Source: Pardosa pseudoannulata
Taxonomy: Eukaryota > Arthropoda > Arachnida > Araneae > Lycosidae
Assembly (NCBI GenBank): GCA_032207245.1
Contig: CM063502.1
Span: forward strand, 73,790,869 to 73,854,868
Direction of reading: 5' to 3'
Length of the DNA: 64,000 nucleotides
How positions within the stretch are numbered: position 1 is the stretch's first letter; the number at the start of each line of letters is the position of its first letter. Positions 13,596 through 26,595 of this stretch are shown one piece after another. The notes under the pieces are model-generated. The model was not told the DNA's origin, made no database searches, and saw nothing but the letters and a program-made list of their open reading frames with translations. The position numbers and the translations under genes are program-made.

Positions 13596-14152
13596 ATACA
13601 TCTAAAAAAAAAGGTGGACGAATACGTTTTTTTCTGACCATTCAGACACATTGTGCAGAGGTTTGTTTGTTTACTCAAGGAAAGAGTTCTAAATTGGGAA
13701 AATTTTGGACTTGCACACCATTCCAGTTGTACATGTGCTTGTGTTCCACACGTGTCTGATTGACTTATTTTACATTACGGAGAGTTAAAATCGAATTGAT
13801 GTCATTCCCGTGAATCCGGTTTGTACTCAACGGAGAAAAATTGCCTTCTGCGTAATTGAACCGTACTATTGAAGGAGGGGAGGGGGGAATTTTCTAAATC
13901 CTTTACTGGTTTAGCCAAACGAATTTAATCATAATACTTGTATGCATAATTAGTTAAAATATAAAGGAAATATATAATTTATTTAAAAAAGTTTGGAATA
14001 ATTAGTTATTCCAAATGTAGCTTTACGAGAAAATGATTCGTAAATATCCTTTTTAACCTTATAAGCGGCGGCATCTTAACGAAATTTTCTCTCCTAAAAC
14101 GCCCAGTGTGTTAGAACTTGTTCCCTCCTAAAGCGGCCGGAAACCTAGAAGT

Positions 14153-14356
14153 TCACTTTTCCTTCCCCCCTGGTTTGATGGGAATGGTGACAGTTGTACC
14201 TCCCACTTTGTCGTCATTGTCCATCCCTCGTAAAAAGTAACCTTTTGTTAAGCTTCCGCTTTGAGCTGATAAGAACAAAAATCTATTCGATTCTTGCTGG
14301 TAGGATTTTTTTAAAGAAAAGTTTGCAATAGCATTTTTGACTTCTAGCATTTTCAC
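14153..14356 (-). other. Short open frame, not a supported gene
   Basis: About 65 codons with unremarkable composition and a Pro/Gly/Lys-rich end. It lies in DNA missing from the other arm, lacks a recognisable domain, and has no clear splice context. Listed only because its composition is not microsatellite-derived. Confidence 0.15.
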
Positions 14357-15963
14357 ACAAAATCAAAGAAAAAGAATTTTATTTAAATAATTTCTTTTCC
14401 TAATATAGCTTTAATATTTTGGATCTTTAATCTGCCTTTTACCCTACATCTTTATTTTAAAACTAAATTTAATTATATTATACAGCCTCGTGTTTTTGGT
14501 TTTATTTTACGCATTATCGGTTTTAAAATTATTAAAGTTCATGCCTTTTTTCTTAGACTTCCTGAAATTTTGTACATTGTCTTATAATGCGTTTTTCCTT
14601 AATATGGGAAAGCTTTTAAAACGCAAAGATTTTTATTGAGATACAAAGTGTTTAACCTGTCGAAACTACCAAATAATTCACCATAACCATATATAATTTA
14701 ATACATTTTTATATAAATTGCATTTAACGTAAATAAAAATCGATAGCCAATTTTTTCACCACATAGAGTTACTTACAATTAATTGTTAATATTCAGCATC
14801 CAAGGAAAGTTTCTATAAAATATTGTTGGGGGACTCAACTTTTATGAAAATATTTTATTTTGATCTAAAACTTATTTCTGATGGATATTAGTGCCTAAGG
14901 CATCCTTTATGCTCATCTCAGGAACCCAGTTAAAAGTTTGCTTTTGTTAAAAGTAATGCTTTGAAAACAACCATTTAAAAGTCGCTTGTTTTCCTTAAAA
15001 CTTTTCTTGATTTAAGAAGGAAATTTTTTTAAATAAAATATTATGTTTTCAAACTAATATTATTTACAGTTATATATTTGCGCGCAACATCGCCCAATTT
15101 TTTTGTACAATACAGTTTATTTGTTTAATTTAAAAATATATTTTGCGTCTTTTCAATTTTTCACTATGAAATGATTATTTGTATCCATTCAAATAAAAAA
15201 AAACCCACCTTGTTAAGAATATTTAAAAAATTTACCTGGTACAGTTAGATATAATTAATTTGTTTTCTCACAGAAATATCACGACAGCCGTCAATTTTAA
15301 ATTTTCTTCTAAATAAGTTCAGTTTTTGAGTTGTAGTATAAGGAAAATAAAGCTAATTTTGACGACTTTTGTTGTAGCTAAATGGTACCAGACCTTTTAA
15401 ATGGACTTGAATTTTTTTTTTTTTTTTTTAAAGATAAAAGCTTTTTAAGGTGTAAGAATTGTAATTAATGATTCACTTCAGATTTACATATGAAGTCAGA
15501 TAGAGATTAACGTTGCAAGGGTTTCAAAGTACTTTGCTTAGTTTCGGTAAAACTAAGGAGGGGGGGGGTCGAGGAATTCCATTAAAGTTTAAATATATTT
15601 GAAAACTTTTAAATTTCTCAAACTGGAATCATCAAAATTATTTAACAAAAATTTTGTTTCCGAAATATTTTAATTATAAACCACTTTTGTTAATTTTAAC
15701 ATCTATGTTCATAGATAGTTAAAGGTTAAATTGCTGAATTGATAAGCTTTAAAATTTCTAGTAGTATTTTCCATGATTAAAAATGAAATTTTTTTAAGGC
15801 TTATGGAATGTTTACGCTTTCAAAATTTCTTTTGTTGTAAATAAATTAACAAGAAATGCTTCTCCCTCTACCCCTGTTTCTTTAACATTGTCACTTTTTA
15901 CAAATGAGTGTAAGGAAACTCATCCTTCTTATTGAAAAAAAAATTACAACGAAATACATATCC

Positions 15964-15996
<33 letters not shown>

Positions 15997-16520
15997 GAAA
16001 ATCTTTGGTGCAGATACATACTTTGATCTATCTTTTGAATTTACTGATAATAATAATAAAACTATGAATTAAATATATTGAAGTAACTTAATTTGTGAGT
16101 CGGTTATTTTGTTCTTAAGAGTATCTCATTAATTTAAAAATATTAATTTCTTTCTAATAACTTATAATTTTAAACTCTGAAAATTACATACTTACGACAG
16201 CTAATCCAAAATGAAAGAATTTTTAGAAGTTAATAACAAGCTGACAAATGAGTTAGTTTTACTCATTACTAAGAAACATACATAATCTAAACATTCTAAA
16301 ACATTTATAAAGTTACTATTTATAGTAGTTTTTCAAAACTAAAAGACTATATTTTTGACTGGTGATACAATAGAATAGCCAGTACATGCATTTAAAAAAT
16401 ATTGGACTGAAAAAATAAAATAGAAACCCCATGTAAAAACTGTAGCTAAAAACATAGATCAATTCCCTCTCATTCGGATAAATAAAAAGAAATATGAATC
16501 ATGGCAAATCTAATAATACA
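14357..16520. other. Unassigned AT-rich sequence
   Basis: Contains a (TAA)n microsatellite at about 15965-15995 and homopolymer runs (T at 15412, G at 15560). No gene or element recognised. Confidence 0.4.
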
Positions 16521-16697
16521 GTATACGTGGTCAATTAGGTAGGGCGCTGCACTCCGGTACCGAAATGTATGGGTTTGAATCCCACTACTGGCATGGATGT
16601 TAATAGCTATTCATAATTATCTTTATGAATTAGTTTCCCGTCAGAATTAGCCCTCGTGTAGCAAAAGAATGGGACCGTAGCGATCCAAAACAACGGA
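16521..16697 (+). mobile_element. tRNA-derived SINE, near full length
   Basis: Head TCAATTAGGTAGGGCGCTGC, B box GGGTTTGAATCCCACTAC, body CATGGATGTTAATAGC, then GCCCTCGTGTAGCAAAAG and the tail GATCCAAAACAACGG. Left haplotype only. Confidence 0.85.
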
Positions 16698-17282
16698 CCA
16701 TTTATGCTTTAATTTAAATATGTGATGAGAAAGATTCACTATCATTTGGTGACCTTCCTGAGATTACTAAAAATTGTTCAATTAAATCTTTATATTTTGG
16801 CATCATTAAAAATATTCCACTGATTTTTTATATAATTTGTTGTATATTGTATGCTATGTAATTATGCAAATTTAAAAATATATTTCTATTAGTAAAAATG
16901 CTTATGTATAATCAAATATTGATTATTCCATATTCTGATTGCACGGTGTTATAATTTCTGTGGTTTGACAAGTTTCATAAAAATAATATTAGATTCGGTA
17001 AAAACCCTTCACGTTATATGCAAAGAGTACTGAAGAATTCTTTTGTTTTTCTCTCTTCTCCCCATAAAATGTTTAAAAGGAATTCTGTGTTTCATTAAAT
17101 TTATAAGCCTTCTATCAATTGAACACTAAACTTATGATTACCATGTAAATTACACTCTTATATCCTTGTAAAAGCTAAGACTTTTTTTAAGCCAGTGCTA
17201 AAATATATAGATAATATTTTCCATAATAGTGTCATTTTTTACATAATTAAAACTTTTTGTTTTGTCATTATAAAAGAAAATA

Positions 17283-17326
17283 CAGTAAAACCTCCATATA
17301 TTAGACACCTCAGAATGAAAAATGTG

Positions 17327-17330
<4 letters not shown>
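17283..17330 (+). mobile_element. pogo/Tigger-like terminus
   Basis: TA followed by CAGTAAAACCTCCATATAT, a typical pogo/Tigger-type start at a TA site. It is cut short by a (TA)n tract and no opposite end was found. Confidence 0.4.

Positions 17331-17420
<90 letters not shown>
17331..17420. repeat. (TA)n microsatellite
   Basis: About 90 bp of TA. Confidence 0.97.
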
Positions 17421-17424
<4 letters not shown>

Positions 17425-19605
17425 AAAACTTTTATTGAGGGCGTTATTTTTCAAAAACTTATTTTCGGGTTTAAAAAAAAAAACTAACATATTTCTTTTC
17501 GCGGAACATGTATTACTTGTATTGTCAATGTTCTTAAAATTCACCCTTTTACTGAAGAAAATATTCAATTGCTTCGGTATATTTGACAATTCTTGGAATC
17601 CAATACTTTCTCTTAATGCTAACATTTTTTTCCTTTTTTTTATTGTGGTTCTGCTACTTTTGTAGCTTAATAATCAAAGATATATTTAATTTGCAGTAAA
17701 ATGAAATAGCAACTAAGTTGCTGCAAAAGTTATATGTCTTTCTGGACATTTAAATTTACTTTGAGTATCAGTCAGTGCAGTTTTTTCCACATCTTAAACG
17801 TTGACATAAGTATGTAATTAAAAATTAAAAAACTTTCCATAATTCTTTAATTATTTTTAACTTAATATTATTTTTGAATTGCTTCCCTTGAGTATAATTT
17901 AACAGCGTGTAAATGTTTTGTATTTACAATACAGAAAAAGAAGGAAAATCATTATCTTTTCTCATTTTGATCTAATTATATTTTACTTCAGAAGAAAAAA
18001 AATAGCTTTCACTATTTAATCTTTAAATGAAAAATGAAAAAGAAATTTAGTCATTATGTTAATTACACTTTGCTAGTCACAAAACCCTAATATAATTACA
18101 TTGAAATTATTATTTCACTATGACTATTCTAAGCCTATCTATACAAAGAATGCATCTCAGTGTCACCATAAAAATGCACCCCAATGTCAGGCACTTGGAA
18201 TTAGAAAAGTCACACCGGATAAGTGTCTACATGTGTCTGTATTCTTTGTTTACACACTGCACGGAAGAAGGAGGGGGGGGGGGTTCTCTCAGCCCATGAC
18301 TCATACACCTCCGGCACGAAGTAAAAAAAGCCTTTTCTTTAGAATAGATAAACTTTCTCCTGATGATTTCCCTGGTCGTTTGCAGGGGACCAAAGAAACC
18401 AGTTTTTAGTGTCCCGTTCATTTCCTGGAAAATGAGAGCCCCAGATGAGAGCCATGTTTAAAAGTAATGAATATATTGGGTCAAAAAGAAAGCAAATGGT
18501 AATAGGCCCATGCCATGCTGTTATGCAAAGAAGTGGCTGCATTAGACGGCACTAAGGAGACCCAACACTTAAATATAAAAAAATAGGGAATTTCAAAGAC
18601 GTACATGATACCGAAATTCACCATATGGCTTTGAAAGGGAAATAGAATAGTTTGAGAACTGGTTCATAATTAGACATGATGCAAATATCTTTTTTAGTAT
18701 ACATAAAACAATCTTTACTGCATTTTTCCTAAATTAAAACTATATCTATATATTACAACAGAAATTGTTTGGGCATATTCATTGTCTATATAATAATAAT
18801 AAAAAAAATCTTTAGGTTTAAAATTATCTCTTTCAAAAAGCATTATATAATGTTGTGCTTTAATTATACATAGTTTCTGACAAATCCTCTTTATTCAAAC
18901 TATAAAAAAAATTATTAACGAACAATTATACTGTATAAGTTGAAGTAACTAATAAAGTAACTTAACGTTGACGTAACTTAACTGACGTAAAGTTACAAAA
19001 GTTGACATTGCATGCAGCATACGAAATTTTATCGTTGTGTATCGACGAAAAGAAGTTTTCAGGGTTAGAAATTTATTCAGTTACTAAATTAAATTTCTGT
19101 TTTAAATTTTATCTATTTGAAAACCATATTTTTAAACATTTGACATATATTAATATAATATATTCCTGTTGTGCAAAAATCCAATACTTCCCCAATAATT
19201 TATACAATTTAAATTAAATGTAAAAACGCAAGACTAGATTAAGAATTAAACTATTTTGGGGAGATTTCATATCCCGAATGAACGAATATTTAAAATATAA
19301 TTCTTAGTATGTATAAATATAAATATTTTATCAACTGTTTCAACTCAAATTAAGACAATTAACAACAAACCAGGCTATATGGCAGCAGTAACAGGATAAC
19401 ACATTTTAGAAATATATTTGTTACTTTTTAATTCTATTAAATAACTAATTATCCTTCGCTATAGATTAAAATATATTTTTTCCATTCTTAAAGGTATATT
19501 TTCAAATTAGTATAAAAATTTCTTTGCTTTTTAATATATTTTGTCATAAAGTAATTTTTCTATTTTTTTCTTAATTATTTTACACGTTGTATTAAGTCGA
19601 TTAAG
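17421..19605. other. Unassigned sequence, rest of the left-only segment
   Basis: AT-rich with a somewhat more complex block at about 18100-18560 holding overlapping short frames on both strands. No domain recognised. Confidence 0.4.
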
Positions 19606-19794
19606 TTTTTGTATTAAAATACCAGCCCAGACGAGTGTCATAAAAAAACGATGTTTTTTTTTTTTTGGGGGGGGGTATAAAATAAGGAGTTTTTTTTTGG
19701 AAGGAAGGAAGGGAATTTTTTTTTCTCAAACAATATTAATATGTAACATGCGTATGCATGTTTTTGTCTTTTGTTATGCTTGAAGATACACTGT

Positions 19795-19935
19795 TTAGAA
19801 AGCACGAGAAACATTAACTCGTCTTATACGCGACTCAGCGATTTCACTCTTATCAGTCCGGCGTCGCCTCCGCGCGATGATCTCCGGTTGATATTGAGAG
19901 ACCAGCGTCGCGTATGGAGTATCGGAGATAGGAAC
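19795..19935. promoter_or_regulatory. Short CpG-rich island (function unknown)
   Basis: About 140 bp with many CpG sites in DNA that otherwise has very few. ATACGCGAC (19826-19834) and GTCGCGTAT (19907-19915) form a perfect 9-bp inverted repeat about 72 bp apart. Present in both arms (55227-55369). It might be a regulatory element or a GC-rich part of an unknown repeat; no transcript can be argued from sequence. Confidence 0.35.
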
Positions 19936-20438
19936 GTTTTATTTTAATTTTTAAATGCTAGATTTAATTACTAGATGCCGTTACAGATATCCATAAGATT
20001 CTTGATTAAAATATTAGGAACACAAATCAATGCAAACATCAGCATGGGTGAAGAGGGGGATCGCCTGGTATAAAATACAAGTTTACATAATATACAAGTA
20101 AAACTTATTAAGTGTATACCCGTGTAACTTCGCGTATGGAAAGCTATTATTTACATGTACTTTTCAGAAATAAACTATATTTGAATTTTAAACATGGAAA
20201 CAGAAAGCAGGGCATTTGGGGGGTACACTAATAAATTTTAGAATTAATACAAATTTTATTATAATTAATTTATATATTTTTGCTCTTAATTTCCAATTAC
20301 ATATTATGATAGCTTATCTAGCTCACTTAAAATATAAAGGGAGAAATTTGCTAAGCATGGAAGAACTGGTTTTAGAATGGCAAAGCAGCAGTAACAGTGA
20401 TTATGTCATAAACAATGCCATAACAAATATCAGGCTGC

Positions 20439-20503
20439 CCGAAGAGCAACGCCCTACCCATTCGACCGATCGATGGCTAAATGGGTAGGGCGCTGCTCTT
20501 CGG
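20439..20503. other. 24-bp-stem hairpin made from two opposed SINE heads
   Basis: Arms 20439-20462 and 20480-20503 are complementary at 23 of 24 positions with a 17-nt loop. Each arm matches the SINE head motif (GGGTAGGGCGCTGCTCTTCGG type), so the hairpin consists of a full head facing a partial inverted head. Counterpart: 54663-54726, with the same single mismatch. Confidence 0.85.
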
Positions 20504-20575
20504 TTCCGAAGTTCGTGGGCTTGAATCCCACTGCTGGCATGGATGTTTACAGCCGTTCGAAAATTCATACTTTGG
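20463..20575 (+). mobile_element. tRNA-derived SINE, 5' half
   Basis: A box TGGCTAAATGG, B box GGGCTTGAATCCCACTGC, then GGCATGGATGTTTACAGCCG. The body stops after about 110 bp. There is no acceptor-stem pairing, so this is not a functional tRNA gene. Confidence 0.85.
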
Positions 20576-21057
20576 AGGAAGAGAGGAAATCTTTACTGCA
20601 AAGAGTTACTAGGACTTTCAGTAAATAAGAGATTTTTATTTTGAGGCATTAAATTTTGAGATTTATATAGAAATGTTAATAATTATTATTGATTGTGAGA
20701 CACTAAATATTTTGGCTAAAGTTACTGAGTTTGGTACTTATGTATTATTCCATTGACCACATTGCCAAATAAAACTTGTTCGCCAAGGAAACTCAAAACA
20801 AGCAAGATTAATACGTGGGTAAATGTATAAGTATATTATTCTGATTTTTTCTTAAATTATAGAAAATTAGTTAAGATTTTTGTACAAAATATAAGTTTAT
20901 CTTTAGGGCTATTATATATAAACATTATAGGGTTATTATGTTTTGCTGTTATTCATGGTCATCTCGATAATACCTAAATTAAAATTGGGATTTTTTTATT
21001 GCATTCAGAAAATTGATACATGATTAAACTTAGGTATGTAGGTACTACAACAATTTA

Positions 21058-21058
<1 letters not shown>

Positions 21059-21147
<89 letters not shown>
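21059..21147. repeat. (AC)n(AT)n microsatellite
   Basis: Counterpart at 54028-54112 has a different length and order of units. Confidence 0.95.
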
Positions 21148-21150
<3 letters not shown>

Positions 21151-21257
21151 ATTTATAAAATATTTTTTATCATAAGTTCTTGTAATTTCTCTAAAAGCAT
21201 ACATTTTATTTGTATGTACATAGAAGTTTTATTCATATATACTTATAACAAAATATT

Positions 21258-21336
21258 TTTAAAGTCATGGAAAATGATATGCTAAAATCAGGGAAAGTCA
21301 TGGATTTGAAAAATTGTATTTTGTCAGATACCCTGT
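21258..21336 (-). mobile_element. hAT-like terminal fragment
   Basis: On the minus strand it reads CAGGGTATCTGACAAAATAC, followed by repeated CATGACTTT / TTTCCCTGA subterminal motifs. The same style of terminus occurs at 56205-56331. Only one end is visible. Counterpart: 53845-53925. Confidence 0.4.
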
Positions 21337-21442
<106 letters not shown>

Positions 21443-21602
21443 CACCTGTACATATATTACATGTACTGACTATAGTTCTAACATTAAAAGTTGTTAGGAA
21501 GAAAAAAATCTCTTTTTAATTCTCATTCTTGTATGGATTTTACAATTTAATTTAAGAGTCGAATTTTCAGCAAGCTAAGATTAACAATTTGTAGGATATC
21601 GT

Positions 21603-21767
21603 CACGCAAACGGTTTAGAGCACTACTTGTGTGCTACATGAAGATTAATGAGATCGGTTAGAGCGGATTTCTAACAGCTACAAATATCCATGCCAGCCGT
21701 GGCATTCGAACTCACGAACACCGGTTCCAAAGGGCAGCTCGCTACCAAATCTTCTATCGGTCGAATA
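21603..21767 (-). mobile_element. tRNA-derived SINE, near full length
   Basis: On the minus strand: head GATAGAAGATTTGGTAGCGA, B box GAGTTCGAATGCCACGG, body GCATGGATATTTGTAGC, tail with GTGCTCTAAACC. Counterpart: 47922-48084. Confidence 0.85.
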
Positions 21768-22525
21768 ATCTTGGTGTGTTTCAAATTTTCATTTCTTTGG
21801 GTGAAGCATACTTTTTATCAATACAATTAGTCCCTAAACCCACGACAGAAACTAGCATATGAAAATATGCCTTTTGTTTGATCAAATTTGATGACCCATT
21901 AGTAAAACGAAAATATAAAAGAAAAATTGAAGAGGGGGACTATCCATACAGATTTTTTAAATGCTCTTCTTTAGCCCTCGCTTAAAATAGACCTTACGAT
22001 TTTAAATCACAGAATTCCTCGTATAAAAATAAACACTAAGTCATTTGAGAAAGAGTCATTAGATACAATTTGATCAATCATTTCTAGCATTTGATCATAA
22101 TGAAAAAGATAAAATTATTGTCCATGTCGTAAATTCACATTTCCTGCTATTTGAAAGATCATTGTTATAACATATTTTTTTTTTTACAAATCGTAACACT
22201 TTTTTTTTAATATAAAATGGCATCCCCTATATAATAATAGCCTAAGTTGTCTGTCCGCAAATTTATGAAGCGGTTGTACCTGGAATGGATATAGGCATCC
22301 ATATTGGATTTTTTATGAGTTAGGGTTAGCAAAATTCAAAGCGAGTTCGAAATCTACCTCATCCCCCCCCCTTTTCAAGTGTTTAATGCTATTATTTCAA
22401 GCCTTATTCTCCCTCTTATTCTATACTAAATTCATTATTGATAGGATGGTGAGGGCGGAGCGTAATATTTAAATTTCTGGACTGTTTTTACTTGACCCTT
22501 ATATATTCTAACCATTTCCTCACCA
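21768..22525. other. Unassigned sequence
   Basis: Contains TCATTAGATAC and TTTGATCAA motifs near 22065 that recur in tandem at 52150-52640 in the right-only insertion, suggesting a related dispersed repeat. No gene. Confidence 0.4.
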
Positions 22526-22608
22526 CGTGTAAGCTGGCACATGGGATAGAGTGTCTGCCCATTTGATCATCATACTTCTCGGGTTGATGGTTCTGCCCCC
22601 AACGTAGC
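22526..22608 (+). repeat. Possible second tRNA-like SINE head (weak)
   Basis: GGCACATGGGATAGAGTGTC resembles a tRNA D-arm/A-box region, and GGGTTGATGGTTCTGCCCCC lies at B-box distance but departs from consensus. Counterpart: 47090-47165. Confidence 0.3.
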
Positions 22609-25600
22609 CGAATTTTTTTTAAATGTCTAATTAATTTAATAATTTCTGCTTTTTCTTTTGAATTTTTATTCCTAAAGTTGTTTTATTATTTTTTTAAATA
22701 AATTTTTCAAACTTTTATTATTTTTATTTTATTAAATTCATGTGCTACCATTATTATATTAAACCCCATTTTAAGAGCAGGCGATTAAATGTATCAATTT
22801 ATCACATAACAAGTAGGTAAAAATAACAATTTTTTTCTAGCATTAAGACGTCATTTCTTTAACCATCTCATTTAATCATTTATTTTAGATTATTTAAATA
22901 TCATCTGCATTATTTCCATACATTTTATCACTAAACTTAGATATTACGTAAATAATTTTCTTAAGGTAATATTTTGTTGCAAAATAATTCTCAGCCAAAA
23001 AACAAACCATTTTTTTACCTGCCTCATAGGTTACTTTATAATTCTGGAAAATTAAAAATTTTACTGATCCCGTCATTTGACGGGCTATATACTAGTATAT
23101 TTTAGAATTAATATATAAGTTTGATGAATCCATACGAAATTAGCATTGACTGATAAAGCACGGATTTTAATGAAAATGAATATTTAAATAAAATATATAG
23201 CTATAAGTAGCCTATTTGTATCCCTAGATTTTGATAATTTTTCAATATATATTGATTTCAATACAAATTTTATCATTGTATATCGAAAATTTAAATTCTT
23301 TATACTCTGTGGAAAGTGTGAAAAAATTTTTTATCACCATTATAAGTTAGCATAAATTTCATTATGTATACTTGTCTTGATTATCGTTACAAGTTGAAAA
23401 TAAATGCTGGATATCACTTCGTATTTCTTTCAAGTTGTTATAATCATTTAAAGCTCTTGTATTAGGCATAGCCAGTGGAAATATAGCGTTTCTAACTTAT
23501 TTCTTTCACTGGAACTAAAAAGGCAATTTTGATTTTTTTTTCTAGCTTATAATACACATATTAACCTATGTTACTGCAAAATACCATGCCAGATTTATTA
23601 TTTATTTATTTATTTTATTTTTTTTTTTTTTGCTTTTAAGTAAAGGGAGAAAATGTTATTTATGCATTTTTATGTTTCTAAAATATTTTCAAGATGTAGA
23701 AAATGAAAGGCAACATCCAAACTGTAGTAATCTCTATAGGAGCCAGACAAACCAGGTCCTTGTGCTGGGACGGATAATTTTAAAAATGGCTTTTTGGTTC
23801 GAATTTGTAAAATACTTTTTTTTTTATTAGGAAAAATATTGCAGAAATATATTTTACAAAATGTATTTATTTATAGCTTGGAACAATTATTTGATATTAC
23901 TTTTTAATTAGATTTTGTTGAAATGCTAAATAGTGCAAGTAAAATTTGCAGCACATTATTAAAAAAAATTACACTGCGAAGGGATTAGTTGTAACAATTA
24001 CCAACTTTGCTACAATTAATCAACAGCAAGATTAATTTCAACTAATCAACAACAGACAACATAACAACACATACATTTTTTATCCTCTTGGAGTCTTTTC
24101 TCTCTAAGGGAGAAAGTAGGGGAGAACTCATTTTTTGATAAACTCTTGCATTTCTAACACCTCTACTCTTTGGGAAATCCCCCCCTCCCCCGTTCCCTAA
24201 TCTCCGTCTTTTTGTCGGCGGTACAGAAATTTGAGCTTTTTGGGGTGTGTGGAAGCTATTGGTGAGGTATTGAAATGAAGGAAGGAAAGAGAGCTCCAAA
24301 CATGTCAAGAGCCCTTCTGTTTATAGCTTTCGAAAACTTGACCCATTCCCCGCCTCCATAAAACATACGTTTTATGACTCCCTTGTGACAGCTAGGATTG
24401 CAGTTTTAAATGTAGTGCGAAGTTTTTCAACAGCTAACGTGTTGGTTCAAACAGTGCCGATGGGTGTAAACTGCACGTGCACAAACGAATCTTAGTAAAC
24501 ATCGATCAACTCGTTTACACATCTCATAAAGAGGCGGATTTGGCGACTTCAGTTTTGATTTATGTAATAGTAGTGTTTATTCTATATAGCGTTGTGAAGG
24601 CTAAAAATTTGACTAGCTTTTGCAATTTCTCTTCAAAATAAGGAAGTACATCCAGAGAATATTTTTGTTTTAAACTAACAATTGCATGTTTCAGGAGAAA
24701 TCTACTGTTTTCACAATGAATGGGAGTTTGGTAAATGGTTAAAACTCCAGTAAATATAGTCTCTAGAAAATTAACAAAAAAATTGTACTGTGAAATTATT
24801 AAGAATTGAAGAAAACACATTTTATTTGGTCAATGTATATTTCAGCAAAGTATGAAAGTTCTGTATTTATTACATAACTAGGTATAAAATATTAAGTAGA
24901 TGAATTGAGTCATAATATTTTATTAGAGTTTTATACTTTTTCATTTCGTCCAAATGCTAATTAATTCGTGCGAATTAATTATTGCGGAAAATACCAAACA
25001 ATTACTAAATTGCGCATCAATGCTAAAAATTACGGATTTCACAATTTTTGAGGAATATTTCTTTACTTGTCGGGGGTATAGTTTTATATGGAAGCAAAAG
25101 TAAGATTTCACCCGTTTCCTCCTGACCGTCTATGTGAATTTAGAGCAAACCGCTGCCCACGTGCCACCACATTAGGTGGCCTTTCATTGTGGAAAGATTA
25201 CCCACTCTTGAGCAATTCAATAAAAATATTTTATTGTTAGTTTTATGATTAACAATACATGTAAGTCTGATCCAAAGTGAATATACTCTAGGGTGCACAC
25301 ATATCGAAAGTCGGGAGGGGGGGCAGCGTTCCAAAGAATTTTAAGTTTTTGAGTGTCCTCAAGTTTTTTCATATCAACAGTTAACAAGTCTTTAATTTCA
25401 GAACTGCAGATTCCTGTAGAGCAGACTCGACCATTAAGAGGTCTACAGAGTAACAGATAAATTAAAAAAAACCAATTAATAAGGGCAGATTAATAAGCTT
25501 TCTTAAATACATGTTTGCCTGCTAAATGTAAGTTGGTTTTTCTTTAGTCTTGTGGTTTGTTTATCGACTTCCAAACCATTTTAGTAATTTAAATTGAAAT

Positions 25601-25628
25601 AATTAAATGGTAATCATTCCCATACGGT
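22609..25628. other. Unassigned AT-rich sequence
   Basis: Includes a more complex segment at about 24040-24560, with C-runs at 24178 and a near-palindrome ATAAAACATACGTTTTAT at 24358. No gene recognised. The 66- to 88-codon frames here lack domains. Counterpart: 44059-47089. Confidence 0.4.
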
Positions 25629-25787
25629 CTGCCGAACGATGGCTGAATGGTTAGGGTGCTGGCCTTCTGTACCAAAGTTCATGGGTTCGAATCCGATTTT
25701 GGCCAAGGTTGCTCGTATCCGTTCCGCTTTAAGCGGTTGATCCCAGTCTCATTGTTACAAAATGTAGACCGTAGCACTCTAAGCTAA
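25629..25787 (+). mobile_element. tRNA-derived SINE, well-preserved head
   Basis: A box TGGCTGAATGG and B box GGGTTCGAATCCGATT. The 5' GCCGAA and 3' TTTTGGC can pair like an acceptor stem with mismatches. The body and a CACTCTAAGC tail follow, so it is a SINE rather than a tRNA gene. Counterpart: 43900-44058. Confidence 0.87.
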
Positions 25788-26231
25788 TGCTGGTAAATTC
25801 CGACGATGTTTCCGACTCTCGATTGCTGTAGGTATCGGACACTATTTTGATTGAGTATGATTTAAAAAAAAAAACTGCATTTTTTTTATATATAAATGTG
25901 TGTCTTATGTGTTTTGTCAAACTGAGACTCGCAGAAACATTTTGCTCTTGTTGAGGAACTTCACGAAGCTTTAATTGAAACAAACACCGCATATATTATA
26001 CTAAGTATAATACTACTCGTATGGTTTATTGATTATTACATACATTTATTTTTAAAATTATAAATTTAAATTATATATTGCAGTAATAAAAACTAAAATA
26101 ATATTGTATCCTTTCTAGTTTTCTCTACTGTACATATATACAATGGAATCCGTTTAAGAAGCTTTCCAAAGGGCTAACGATTAAAACTTCTAAAACAAGA
26201 AACGTCTTAAACTTGAAATCAGAAAAAATGA

Positions 26232-26352
<121 letters not shown>

Positions 26353-26595
26353 CTCCAGTCTAGTTTAAACTATAAAATAAGTTTATTTTAACAGGTTTCC
26401 TATTTATCATTTTTCATGCTTTAAAAATTGTAATGAATTTTGAATATAATTTCTCATATAGTATCAACGCCGTTAAACGCTGTCACAAGCAAGTTCAACT
26501 GTTTCACAATTTGAATGTGGGATAAGTTGAAGTTATTTACTCTTTTTTAAAATAGTTCAGTTTTTGGTCAATATAATATATAAAACCTTACTTAT

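Larger units (their letters stand above)
14055..19605. other. 5.55-kb left-arm-only segment
   Basis: Homology with the right arm stops at about 14054 (after AAATATCCTTTTT) and resumes at about 19606 (TTTTTGTATTAAAATACC). The right arm has an unrelated 1137 bp (55569-56705) between the same anchors. The segment contains one SINE, a pogo-like terminus and microsatellites. No clear terminal inverted repeat defines it as one transposon. Confidence 0.8.

Noticed and set aside
15965..15995. CRISPR-like or regularly spaced repeat arrays
   Set aside because: Only simple (TAA)n and other microsatellites are present; no repeat-spacer pattern exists anywhere in the window.
25631..25703. Functional tRNA gene
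   Set aside because: The head folds partly like a tRNA and has A and B boxes, but the acceptor stem is imperfect and the SINE body and tail continue downstream. The same applies to the copies at 20463 and 53065-53240.
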